Assembly (NCBI GenBank): GCA_031216915.1
Contig: CM062292.1
Location: 199,413,262 to 199,477,261, forward strand
Direction of reading: 5' to 3'
DNA length: 64,000 nucleotides
Source of the DNA: Pictodentalium vernedei
Lineage: Eukaryota; Mollusca; Scaphopoda; Dentaliida; Dentaliidae
Under the pieces are notes generated by a model, which saw nothing but the letters and a program-made list of their open reading frames with translations, was not told where the DNA came from and made no database searches. Shown piece after piece: positions 19,970 through 27,738 of this stretch; positions within the stretch are counted from its first letter, which is position 1, and every line of letters begins with the position of its first letter. Both the position numbers and the translations under genes were made by a program.

Positions 19970-20404
19970 ATGAATAAGAAAATAAAGATATCCGTAGAAG
20001 GTGTCGTCTTACCCAACGAACCCCTATCCAACATCGATCTGTTGAATGCGGCAAAAGATTTGAAAATCGAAGATTTTCTAGGTGTGTTTTCCAGAGATGC
20101 CTTGCCGAAGAGAAGACCTCGACAATCGGTATGCGGAATTTTAAATCTAGACGATTTATCGGGTGAAGGCACTCACTGGGTGGCGTGGTTCAAGAACGGG
20201 AAGAAGAAGAATTATTATTTCAACAGCTACAGAATCTCACTGCTGAAAGAAATAAAGAACTATTTCAACAAATCGATGGTTCTTTACAACATGGATCAAG
20301 TGCAATCACCAGATCACGTGTTTTGCGGTCACCTGTGTCTCTACGTTCTCAAGAGATGGTCTGAAGGAGATGAATTTCAAGATATTCTCAATGACTTACA
20401 TTAG
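19970..20404 (+). CDS. Adenain-type cysteine protease
   Basis: 144 residues, intact. It shows the adenovirus-protease layout: catalytic His69 in GTHWVAW, the acidic or amide position at Asn85 in YYFNSYR (Asp/Glu is more common there), oxyanion Gln112 in VQSPDH and nucleophile Cys119 in FCGHLCLYVL. The Q-to-C spacing of seven matches adenain. The role would be maturation cleavage of capsid and core precursors; candidate sites occur in the 13372-13977 product. It lies 55 bp downstream of PolB. It is shorter than adenovirus protease (about 200 residues), as expected for Polinton versions. Confidence 0.92.
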   Translation: MNKKIKISVEGVVLPNEPLSNIDLLNAAKDLKIEDFLGVFSRDALPKRRPRQSVCGILNLDDLSGEGTHWVAWFKNGKKKNYYFNSYRISLLKEIKNYFNKSMVLYNMDQVQSPDHVFCGHLCLYVLKRWSEGDEFQDILNDLH

Positions 20405-20420
20405 AGAGAGATTCTTTTTT

Positions 20421-20439
20421 TATAGTATATATAAAGATA
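20421..20439 (+). promoter_or_regulatory. TATA-type box upstream of the fibre-like gene
   Basis: TATAGTATATATAAAGATA lies 130 bp before the ATG at 20569, in the gap after the protease gene. Confidence 0.4.
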
Positions 20440-20568
20440 AAAAATTATTTTAAAAAAATTTTAATCGAATAAAAAACGAAAAATAAAATAACATAGTTCA
20501 TTTTTAATAAACTGCGTTTTGAACACATTTTTTCTAAACAACAAAAAAAAAAAAAATACCACAACAAC

Positions 20569-21912
20569 ATGCCAGTCGATAAATTTGGTAGAAGTGACGA
20601 CGAAAAAGTCAACCCGAGAAAGAAGAGAAAAGATGATGGTTACGACGTTGCCAACTTGGACGAGTGTTACGTTCGGAGATACGAACCTCGAGAAGAACCT
20701 TTGAACATGAACGATAAGAAGCTCTACAATCTTCCCGAGCCAATAGATCTCGCAGATGCTGTGACTAAAAAATACGCCGACAGGGGGAACGCTGATTTCG
20801 AACGAATCCTGCTGGATAATTACGTGGATAAAACCACGACCGACGATCTCGCTCTGAAATCCAAATGTTTGGTGAACGTCACGAATCCTGTAGATCCCAC
20901 CGATGCCATGACCAAGAAATACGCGGACGACTCTCACGCGAGATTCAGCAAACACCTGAGAAAAAAATACATTACGGAAACGATGCACTCGGAATTGAAC
21001 GCCAATTATAACAAGATAACAAACGTGGCCACTCACACGAATCCCAAGGACATGGCGACCAAACACTACGTAGATCTGGAACAGAGAAAGTCTGATGGAC
21101 GTGAAATGAAATCGGATCTGAATGCGCGATTCTACAAGATATTGAATCTGTCGAAGATCGATGACGCGGATGCGGACTCAACCGCGGTCAACAAGGGCTA
21201 CATGGATTCTGCCGCGATACAATCGCAAGAATACCTAGAATCGCAAGTGGACGATCTCTACCTGAACAAACAATCTGGCGGAACCATGGAGGGTGGCATC
21301 AACATGAATGGTCACAATTTATTCGGTCTCGATCACGATCCCGAATTTGATTCCAGCGCTGTCAGCAGAAAGTACGTGGATGACAACTCGGTCTGGAGAA
21401 AGGGCGACATCATGGAAGGTAAACTAGACATGGGTGGACACGCGCTCACGAATCTACCGGATCCCGTGAACATGACGGATGCTTGCACCCTGATTTCGGT
21501 GGTGGAGAAAGTCAAATATGCTAGACAATTGATCACCGTGTGGGCCGAAGAGGCCGGCGCCTTAGATGAGGGAAAAGCCGAGTGGTCTTTCGGAAATGGA
21601 GGTAGCGGATTGCAACACGGTCAGGTTGGATAGCCCATGCCGTTGGGAGGCGAAATCCTTCAAATGAGTCTGGCTTCCTCGGATTTGAATAACAGAGCGG
21701 TCGTCAATCTCATGGTGAATGGTGTGGAGAGCGATAAGAGATACAGCGTCGAAAAGACTGAGAATCAACACGCGAATGTTAGCATGTTCGGCATGCCTCT
21801 CAAAGTGAACGCCGGAGACAGGATTAATTTCGTCATGAAAACCAATAATCCCGAAGCCGCCACTTCCGTGGTGAGTCTACTGATCGAACTGGTTCCTTTG
21901 AACAAACAGTGA
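20569..21912 (+). pseudogene. Fibre-like virion protein with phage-tail-type repeats, amber-interrupted
   Basis: The first open part (354 residues) starts basic (PRKKRKDDGYD) and then has about six repeats. Each has an LNMN..KLYNLP.P-type segment followed by DAVTKKYAD, DAMTKKYAD, DMATKHYVD, AVNKGYMD, AVSRKYVD or a final DACTLI. This 'N..G..I.NLP.P....DA..KKYVD' pattern is typical of trimeric shaft segments in phage tail fibres. A TAG at 21631-21633 stops the frame, which continues directly for 93 codons to 21912 as a beta-rich segment likely to be the tip or head. The position next to other virion genes fits a receptor-binding spike. Either the copy is truncated or the TAG is read through; a nonsense mutation is more likely given the other lesions. 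Confidence 0.7.
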
Positions 21913-21980
21913 ACGCGTGGAAAATAATGAATTAAAAAAAAATAATGTGTGATTATTAAAAACAAAAAAAAAACAAAAAA

Positions 21981-22031
21981 AAAGTAATGAGATATAGAGA
22001 GATGTTCAATCTCTCTATATCTCATTACTTT
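21981..22031. terminator. Convergent-junction hairpin 2, perfect 23-bp stem
   Basis: 21981-22003 (starting AAAGTAATGAGATATAGAG) is perfectly complementary to 22009-22031, with a five-base loop GTTCA. An A-rich tract lies on the left and a T run on the right. It sits between the convergent fibre-like gene (ends 21912) and the TFIIS-ribbon gene (ends 22047), so each strand's transcript would end in the same stem. Likely a bidirectional 3'-end or termination signal. Confidence 0.75.
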
Positions 22032-22046
22032 AGTTTTTTTTTTTTT

Positions 22047-22388
22047 TTAATTTTCTATCCATTTATGATTACAATTTATACACTTTGCGAATATGGTTGT
22101 TGGTTCATCACCAGATCTAGTTTGATGAGATTCAATTTTTATTTGACGTTTCTTACATTTGCGACATTTTAAAATTGTATTTTTTATAATTTCTTCGTTA
22201 GATCTTATGAGATCAAACTCTTCTTTTTCTTTTAAACGATATTCGTTAAAATCACAACTATTCCATCCTTTTTTTGTGTTACGTTCTTCATATTCAATTT
22301 GAATCCATTTTTCCAAGTATTTTATTTTAACGTCGTAGTAATCTGAAGTGAACAGATGATTTGTTGTTTTCGTGTCAAAAACATCCAT
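22047..22388 (-). CDS. TFIIS-type zinc-ribbon protein
   Basis: 113 residues. The C-terminus is a textbook TFIIS ribbon: Cys75-x2-Cys78 (CRKCKK), then QTRSGDEPTTIF with the invariant Asp94-Glu95 pair, and Cys103-x2-Cys106 (CINCNHKW). In TFIIS the Asp-Glu pair enters the RNA polymerase II active site and stimulates transcript cleavage. The N-terminal 70 residues are charged and unlike the host TFIIS domain II as far as I can see. It could help the element's genes be transcribed or act with host Pol II. Archaeal TFS and the NCLDV S-II protein have the same fold, so a viral origin is possible. Intact. Confidence 0.8.
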   Translation of the reverse strand: MDVFDTKTTNHLFTSDYYDVKIKYLEKWIQIEYEERNTKKGWNSCDFNEYRLKEKEEFDLIRSNEEIIKNTILKCRKCKKRQIKIESHQTRSGDEPTTIFAKCINCNHKWIEN

Positions 22389-22472
22389 TTTGTTTTCGAG
22401 ATTTTAGTTTTTTTAATTAATCTTACATCCACATTTTTTACGTTTATTAATTTTTTTTCACACACTCATCTC

Positions 22473-23747
22473 TCATCGAATGATCGACATCTTATTTCCA
22501 TCCAATTCGAATTGTAATTCTCTATCCGACAGGACCAGGGCGAAGGCTTCGGTTTTTCTCAGCACGTTCCTATCGAATTGCATCTTGATCTGAATGTCTA
22601 ACACGCTACTCCTGAGTCGTTCACTCTGTTTACTGACGTCGAACACGAACATGGGATACATCAACTTGTATTCGCCGGGAGATATGTTGAGATTGCTCAT
22701 CAATTCGTCTAGACCATGATACTTCTTTCTAAAATCAGCGGCATTGCCGTACAGTCTGGAGAAATCGTTCTTGTCGAACGACGCATTGTAATCGATTGCC
22801 GGATATCTCGTGGTGTTCAGAAACACTTGCATGTTTCTCAAATGGCAGTGATCGAACAGCGACGCATTCTTTTCCTGAGCCCCATCCCTATCGGTCTGAA
22901 ACACAACCACGATGAAACGCGGTCTCTTGGAAGCGGATTTCACCGTCAATCTCCAATCGAAGTGATTCATGGAGGGAGGAATGCTAGCCGTGTTGCACTG
23001 TCTCATTCTAAATCCCACGGGTAATTTACTCTTGGATTGTATGATCTCATAGAGATGCATTTTCTCATCGATCGAAGGCTCCACGTGCGGAACGAACCAC
23101 GATATCTTGTGTAGAGTTATCTTACCCGCATCGGTTGCGGTGAGTTTCACTATTGCATCGTCGTTTCCATTTCGAATCAACGTCAGATTGTGTTTGAATC
23201 CGTACATGATCTCGTTGTAATCGTCCGCGAATCCAAAGATGTGTTTCAAAGGTATCCTGAACGAAAACGTTCCTTTAGGTCTGGACGTCTTGACGACGTA
23301 GTCGAATATCGTGGCGGCGTCTGCGCTAGCAGGGCCTACGGTGTCTTTCACCCACAACTGATTAAGTCCTCTGGATTTCGAAAAATCATCAGGATACGTC
23401 AAGAGTCCGAACATCGTGGTGGCCTGACTGGGATGAAAAACAGATTCTATCTCTTGTCCAGATAGCATGTATTTTATGTTACTGAATAGATGCATGATGC
23501 CATTATTGGCAAGAGTAACCGTATCATCGTCGGCGTAGTCACTCCCATCTTCCTTGGTGAGACGTCCCTGCACCACTATGTAACTCTCGCTAGGATGTAC
23601 GGATAGATCTTGAGTTTTGACGTTGATTCTTATCTCTCCCGCATTGTTCAAACTCGTTCCGGTTACCGGTTCATATTCGTGAACCTCATATTCTTGAATA
23701 CTTACATCTTTCACTATGCTTTGTGCTATATCTAGTATATTTGTCAT
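22473..23747 (-). CDS. Major capsid protein, double jelly roll
   Basis: 424 residues, intact. The block FRIPLKHIFGFADDYNEIMYG (about residues 176-196), followed by H.LTLIRN.DD, is the pattern I recognise from Polinton major capsid proteins. The length allows two jelly rolls (roughly 30-220 and 225-415). It would form trimeric capsomers of an icosahedral shell. The neighbours are the integrase upstream and the TFIIS ribbon downstream, all leftward. The start is the ATG at 23747, preceded by a TATATATA box near 23850. Confidence 0.88.
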   Translation of the reverse strand: MTNILDIAQSIVKDVSIQEYEVHEYEPVTGTSLNNAGEIRINVKTQDLSVHPSESYIVVQGRLTKEDGSDYADDDTVTLANNGIMHLFSNIKYMLSGQEIESVFHPSQATTMFGLLTYPDDFSKSRGLNQLWVKDTVGPASADAATIFDYVVKTSRPKGTFSFRIPLKHIFGFADDYNEIMYGFKHNLTLIRNGNDDAIVKLTATDAGKITLHKISWFVPHVEPSIDEKMHLYEIIQSKSKLPVGFRMRQCNTASIPPSMNHFDWRLTVKSASKRPRFIVVVFQTDRDGAQEKNASLFDHCHLRNMQVFLNTTRYPAIDYNASFDKNDFSRLYGNAADFRKKYHGLDELMSNLNISPGEYKLMYPMFVFDVSKQSERLRSSVLDIQIKMQFDRNVLRKTEAFALVLSDRELQFELDGNKMSIIR

Positions 23748-23841
23748 TTTAAAGGATTTTTAGTTTTTTCTTGTTTATTAATTCACTTGCTTTCTTTATC
23801 TAAAAAATAGTTTTTAATATTTTTTATTATTATTTTTTTTT

Positions 23842-23863
23842 CTCTCTTATATATATATGTGTG
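23842..23863 (-). promoter_or_regulatory. TATATATA box upstream of the major capsid gene
   Basis: CTCTCTTATATATATATGTG lies about 100 bp upstream of the leftward ATG at 23747, within the 170-bp gap after the integrase gene. Confidence 0.45.
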
Positions 23864-23916
23864 TAAACAAGAAAATGTCAAAGAGAGTAAATAAAAAAAA
23901 AAATTTGTGTTCTTCA

Positions 23917-24717
23917 TCAAAACTTCGTCTTCTGTAATTGTTGTTCGTAAAACTTTCTGATGATCTCTTCTCCATCCAAAGCTTCGATTTCGTAAGTCAC
24001 CGGATCGGTGTGAAATATTTTGATGATCACGAAGATTTCCGAGGTCCATCGAGGAGTATAACCCTTTTTGAAGTGCTTCTTATAAGCGTAGATTCTCACT
24101 CGATCGCCGACCGCAAATTTCGGCGTTCTAGACTTCTTCCTGATCTTAGATCTCTCGGGATATAGATTCCCGTAGACCCGTTTTTCGTTTCGAGGATCGC
24201 TAGCTTCCGTGGGAGTCATCTTGATCGATCTGTGTCGCGTGTTGTTGTAATCTTTCACCAGACCGTTCAGAGCGTATATGTATTTCTTGGTCGAATTTGC
24301 CGTGAAGTATCTGTGCATCTTTTCCTTCATCGTTCGATTCCAACGTTCCACCATGCTGGCTTTCTCTTCGTTTTCGATCGAGTAGAGGTCTACCAATCGA
24401 CGAACGTCCTTGTTGTAGAATTCCTTTCCCTTGTCCACCCACAATTTACTCGGTTTTCGAGAAGACGAGTCGAACACGCTCTTCAGAGCCTCGGCGACGT
24501 AAGGTCCCGATTTATTCTTCAAAGCTCTGATCCAACCATATTTGGAAAACATGTCGATGACCGTCAATAGATATTTGACGCCCTCGTTCCACCTCGAAAA
24601 CAATCTCATGTCGACCAAGTCGGCAGACCAAATGTCATCCAGACCCTTCACGAACACCCTTCTCTTTCGAAATTTACGCACTATGGGTTTGTGTAACTCC
24701 TCGGTCAATTCGCTCAT
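23917..24717 (-). CDS. Retroviral-type DDE integrase (Polinton INT), possibly damaged
   Basis: The first ATG is at 24717 (266 residues); the frame is open further upstream only with a GTG. Catalytic residues sit in WSADLVDM (first Asp), LWVDKGKEFYN (second Asp) and EEKASMVERWNRTMK (Glu). A chromo/SH3-like C-terminus follows (VGDRVRIYAYKKHFKKGYTPRW..EIF and YEIEALDGEEI). The spacing from second Asp to Glu is 29 residues, against about 34-36 usual in the family. This suggests an in-frame loss of about five residues next to the catalytic Glu. A role in inserting the element and making the 6-bp duplication is established for the family. This copy may be inactive. Confidence 0.92.
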   Translation of the reverse strand: MSELTEELHKPIVRKFRKRRVFVKGLDDIWSADLVDMRLFSRWNEGVKYLLTVIDMFSKYGWIRALKNKSGPYVAEALKSVFDSSSRKPSKLWVDKGKEFYNKDVRRLVDLYSIENEEKASMVERWNRTMKEKMHRYFTANSTKKYIYALNGLVKDYNNTRHRSIKMTPTEASDPRNEKRVYGNLYPERSKIRKKSRTPKFAVGDRVRIYAYKKHFKKGYTPRWTSEIFVIIKIFHTDPVTYEIEALDGEEIIRKFYEQQLQKTKF

Positions 24718-24742
24718 CAATAATCGTTTCTTCTTCTTCTTT

Positions 24743-25249
24743 TCAGATGCGCTTTTTTTTTTGAATGCCCCATCCGAATCGACGTTTCGCACCGATCAGA
24801 TTGCCGACCAGCGAACGTTCCATCTTCTCTCTCCTGGTCGGATTCGATATGCCTCTCAATCTCCCCAACATGTTTTTGTCGCAGACATCGTTGCGAGTCT
24901 TGGTGTCGGGATGTCCGGCGTAGCACAGATCATGATCATATGCGGCTGCGTCCACCCTATTCATGGGTTTGCTCCAAGATTTGGGAGTCAGATCGGCGTT
25001 GAGTCTCTTGTTCAATTTCGTTCCGGGTCCCGTGAAACTGTGACCGGGCAGATGTATTTCGAAAGGTAGATTGTTGATCATTTTATTCACGATGCCTTTA
25101 CCTTTGCTTGCGTTCTTTTGTTTGACGAGTCTAGTCTTTATAGAACCACACAAGTCGCAAATTCCGCGATGCATCCGTCTGTCGTTTTTAGTTCGCCCTT
25201 CTCTAGAATTACTCGTCTCGGTAACTCTCTGACACTTTACGCAATACAT
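24743..25249 (-). CDS. Zinc ribbon plus phospholipase A2-like domain protein
   Basis: 168 residues, intact. The N-terminal ribbon has CVKC (Cys3, Cys6) and CDLC (Cys31, Cys34). Residues 61-130 look like the viral phospholipase A2 fold seen in parvovirus VP1: the Ca-loop in HSFTGPGTKLN (Gly74-Pro-Gly76), a PMNRVD segment and the catalytic His106-Asp107 in AAYDHDLCY. A Gly/basic tail ends RRFGWGI. In parvoviruses this domain breaches the endosomal membrane; a similar role in particle release is inference. It sits just upstream of the integrase (26 bp from its ATG), leftward. Confidence 0.8.
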   Translation of the reverse strand: MYCVKCQRVTETSNSREGRTKNDRRMHRGICDLCGSIKTRLVKQKNASKGKGIVNKMINNLPFEIHLPGHSFTGPGTKLNKRLNADLTPKSWSKPMNRVDAAAYDHDLCYAGHPDTKTRNDVCDKNMLGRLRGISNPTRREKMERSLVGNLIGAKRRFGWGIQKKKRI

Positions 25250-25335
25250 TTTTTTTAAGAGTTATTTAAATTAATTTCGTTTTTTTTTTTTTATTTTATA
25301 TATAAATTTAATATTTTTTTTTTTCAAATTCTGTT

Positions 25336-25355
25336 CTTATTATATATATATTTTT
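25336..25355 (-). promoter_or_regulatory. TATATATA box between two leftward genes
   Basis: CTTATTATATATATATTTTT about 90 bp upstream of the ATG at 25249. A second TATATATAAA lies at 25299-25310. Confidence 0.4.
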
Positions 25356-25360
25356 TTTTT

Positions 25361-26005
25361 TCAATAGCTGCTCTTGAGTTCTATCATCTTACTGAATTCC
25401 TCCCTAGCCTCTTTCCTCCCCTTTTCCACGAGAGAATCCTTCATCTCTTCCTTGATGATCTGACGAGTCTTGATTCTCATGGCTTCTTTCATGGCATCGT
25501 ATTTCGTTTTCTCGCTCAATATCGCGAAGTATTCTCCGTCCGATATCCTACCATCTTTCAACACCATAGAGATCATTTCGGATATCGTGTCGATCTTGGA
25601 GTTGGCCAAGACGCGAATCTTCAGATATAATTTCCTACTCAAAAAGTTTCCGACCGTGCTAAACAATCCGGCGGCGAGGGCCACTCCTTCTATGGTCAAC
25701 ACGATCGGAATGGCGATCGCGGTCGACAACAATCCGATGCCGGCCGCGTGTAAACCCATGGAAATCGTGATGAGTGTCGTGTCGATTGCATTGACGAATG
25801 TCATGAATTGCGAATACTTCTTCTTGAGGGAACAACGAGAATCTCTCTCTCGAGTTAGATACTCTTGGATTCTATTGATTTGATCGATGTGATACCTCTC
25901 TCCTCTTTCTCTTTCTTCTAGCGACGGCGCCGTCGGCAAAACGCCGTTCGGCTTCTCGTCCTCGTCGTCCACTAACGTCGGATACAATTTATTTCTGGTT
26001 CTCAT
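25361..26005 (-). CDS. Predicted membrane protein of Polintons, function unknown
   Basis: 214 residues, intact. A charged N-terminus with an EERERGERYHIDQINRIQEY helix is followed by a long hydrophobic region at about 67-121 (SMGLHAAGIGLLSTAIAIPI and VLTIEGVALAAGLFSTVGNF), long enough for two membrane helices. The C-terminal 90 residues are helical and charged (ISDGEYFAILSEKTKYDAMK, IIKEEMKDSL). I recognise this architecture from other animal Polintons but know of no assigned function. A membrane-associated virion or egress protein is a guess. Confidence 0.75.
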   Translation of the reverse strand: MRTRNKLYPTLVDDEDEKPNGVLPTAPSLEERERGERYHIDQINRIQEYLTRERDSRCSLKKKYSQFMTFVNAIDTTLITISMGLHAAGIGLLSTAIAIPIVLTIEGVALAAGLFSTVGNFLSRKLYLKIRVLANSKIDTISEMISMVLKDGRISDGEYFAILSEKTKYDAMKEAMRIKTRQIIKEEMKDSLVEKGRKEAREEFSKMIELKSSY

Positions 26006-26119
26006 TTTGTGTTTTTTTCTTTCTTTTCTAATATTAGATAAAAAAAAAATTTATGTGTGTATTTATTTATTTTTTTTTTTTCTACTCTCCCTTATTTTTA
26101 TATCAACGAAAAAAAAAAC

Positions 26120-26494
26120 TTAGACGTATGCTTCGTTCAGCAATAATTTCTTGATGCATCCCTTGTCTTCTAAAGTCAAACTTCTACGCGCCAATTTCAG
26201 TTCTTCCGAATCTGTGGGCCTGTCTCGATTCTTACAGAAGACTAATCTCTTCCAAAACGTGATCACATCATCGAATTTAATACGTTCGAACGCCGGTTCG
26301 AAATACATGACGACCATATCTTCCCTTTCCATCGTCAGACACGAATGATCCTCGTGATCGAAGTCTAGATGATCCCGACATCCGACGCATCGTTCTAACA
26401 AGATGGGACGTAGTTGTTCGTTCACGCAGATTGTGTATGCTCTCATCAGCATGTTTAAAAGAAATCTCGCTCTAATAGTCTGAGAATCGCTCAT
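26120..26494 (-). CDS. Hypothetical Cys/His-rich Polinton protein
   Basis: 124 residues, intact, first leftward gene inside the right TIR. A cluster of possible zinc ligands lies at residues 36-52 (CVGCRDHLDFDHEDHSC). The remainder is mixed helix, with FEPAFERIKFDDVITFWKRL in the middle. No family recognised. The place next to the TIR suggests an early or regulatory gene, but this is only positional. Confidence 0.6.
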   Translation of the reverse strand: MSDSQTIRARFLLNMLMRAYTICVNEQLRPILLERCVGCRDHLDFDHEDHSCLTMEREDMVVMYFEPAFERIKFDDVITFWKRLVFCKNRDRPTDSEELKLARRSLTLEDKGCIKKLLLNEAYV

Positions 26495-26576
26495 GATTTA
26501 CGTATTTTTTTTATTATCTATTCAATTTGATATATTTATTTTTCTAAATAACTATTTATTTATATTTTTTTTTCTC

Positions 26577-26592
26577 CCTGTATATATATATC
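26577..26592 (-). promoter_or_regulatory. TATATATA box upstream of the 26494 start
   Basis: CCTGTATATATATATC about 85 bp upstream of the leftward ATG at 26494. The same box type precedes most other leftward Polinton genes. Confidence 0.45.
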
Positions 26593-26740
26593 AATCAAAA
26601 AACGTGACTGGGTTTGCAAATTTCCAACACACACCGACGACAACGACACTCTTCGTTCAGATCGAGTTTTATTACGAGAATCGAGCGATCCGATCGCTTG
26701 ATCAGCTGAGTGGTTTTTTTTTAAGAATTTCTCATAGTGG

Positions 26741-27234
26741 AGGAATTCTACTAATAATGTCATAAATGGGAAGGAAAAAAACCCACCGCCTCAAAAAAAA
26801 AAAAAACAAAGGGAGAGTTCTAAATCATCTGTACCAACGCAATTGCGGGTTCTGAATCGCTGATTTAGAGTCCCCAAAACTGTTTTTGCGTTTTTACAGA
26901 TGATTCAGAATCGTTTTGCTTTTGCTCGCGTTCGCCGACGATGGATCGATGGTCTGATCTTGCGATGGGAACGTCGACAAAATTACGTACAAGATGAAAG
27001 TGAACTGTACAATTTCACCCTTTTTTTTTAAAACGTGCGTTCACCACGAGTATTTGGACGTTAAAAGCGCGATCTAGGAGTCACGACTGTACATGAGGGG
27101 ATTCAAGATCACTGTACAGTTTTTGTGAACAAGCGTGTGATTTAACACCGAATTCCACGTTGGTGAACGCATCGTGAACGTATGTTGTACACGTACATGT
27201 ACAAGTGATAGTAAACTCTCCCTTTTCTCCTACT
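26741..27234. repeat. Polinton right terminal inverted repeat
   Basis: Reverse complement of 9157-9653, ending ...CCTTTTCTCCTACT. A C/A difference at 'gttcacc/gttcaac' and a few other changes separate the arms. The inner stem (TGTACC..CGCA with TGCG...TACAGA) is conserved in this arm. Confidence 0.95.
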
Positions 27235-27240
27235 CCTATG
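27235..27240. repeat. Target site duplication, right copy (CCTATG)
   Basis: CCTATG directly after the right terminus, same as 9151-9156. Confidence 0.9.
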
Positions 27241-27430
27241 TGATAGGGCATATTGTGTCACATTGTGCCTTTTCACATAAGCACATATGACAAAAAGGGA
27301 TTCTCCAGTAGGTATCCTCGATAGGTATCCTCATATAATACAATACCAGGCCATAGGTATCCTCAAATACCCGTATGTGCCTATGTGAAATGGCACAATG
27401 TGACACAATATGCCCTGTTACATAGGCACA
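27235..27430. repeat. Target-locus repeat unit: inverted repeat arms and paralogous empty site
   Basis: 27235-27280 and 27381-27425 are inverted copies (CCTATGT.A.AGGGCATATTG...). The spacer (27286-27385) is a direct copy of the left flank at about 9040-9156, including 'aggtatcctcgatagg.atcctca' and 'cataggtatcctcaaata'. Bases 27371-27390 (ccgtatgtg CCTATG tgaaa) join left-flank-like and right-flank-like DNA around a single CCTATG, that is, an unoccupied site. Confidence 0.8.
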
Positions 27431-27457
27431 TGCTTTATGTGCCGATATGTGCCGTAC

Positions 27458-27555
27458 TTTTGCACCCCCAAACGGCTCCGCTTCCTATGGGAATTTAACA
27501 CTAGTTGCACCTCTAAAGCTCCGGGTAATAAGGCAAGATCTGGTACCTAATATAC
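27458..27555. repeat. Outer inverted repeat, right arm
   Basis: Reverse complement of 7779-7909: 'gtacttttgcacccccaaacgg...taataaggcaagatctggtacctaatatac'. It closes the older element that holds the satellite and the Polinton. Confidence 0.75.
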
Positions 27556-27572
27556 AACTGATGTTGATTAGT

Positions 27573-27738
27573 TTAACCCTTTACCTAAAATGAAAAGCAA
27601 ACGACACTTGCAAAAAGAATTCTTGAATAACTAATTTGTTTCATTGTTTGTCTCTAAAACATAGGTTATGACCCTCATTGGAACGAGCTCGACGAGAATA
27701 GCGCTGGCCGGTTTTTGTCGTTACGTTGGGTAAAGGGT
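27573..27738 (+). mobile_element. TTAA MITE subfamily 1, internally deleted
   Basis: Starts TTAACCCTTTACCTAAAATG and ends GTTGGGTAAAGGG, but goes from the first palindrome arm ('gaacgagctcgacgag') straight into 'aatagcgctggccgg'. The second arm is missing. Confidence 0.8.

Larger units (their letters stand above)
9157..27234. mobile_element. Polinton/Maverick virus-like DNA transposon, full length, decaying
   Basis: An 18,078-bp element with matching ~0.5-kb terminal inverted repeats, ends 5'-AG...CT-3' and a 6-bp target duplication. It encodes the diagnostic Polinton set: protein-primed PolB, DDE integrase, adenain-type protease, A32-type ATPase, double-jelly-roll capsid and penton. It also carries fibre-like, phospholipase A2, TFIIS-ribbon and several unknown genes. 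Genes run rightward from 10044 to 14481, leftward from 15692 to 14548, rightward from 15871 to 21912 and leftward from 26494 to 22047. Lesions in the small virion gene, ATPase, PolB leader, fibre, one duplicated gene and probably the integrase indicate a non-autonomous or dead copy. The TIRs remain nearly identical, so insertion is not ancient. Confidence 0.97.

Noticed and set aside
20461..21066. 201-codon minus-strand frame opposite the fibre-like gene
   Set aside because: Mirror of the repeat coding region; hydrophobic composition follows from the opposite strand.
23917..24792. Integrase start at 24792
   Set aside because: The codon there is GTG and the extension overlaps the upstream phospholipase gene. 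The first ATG is at 24717.
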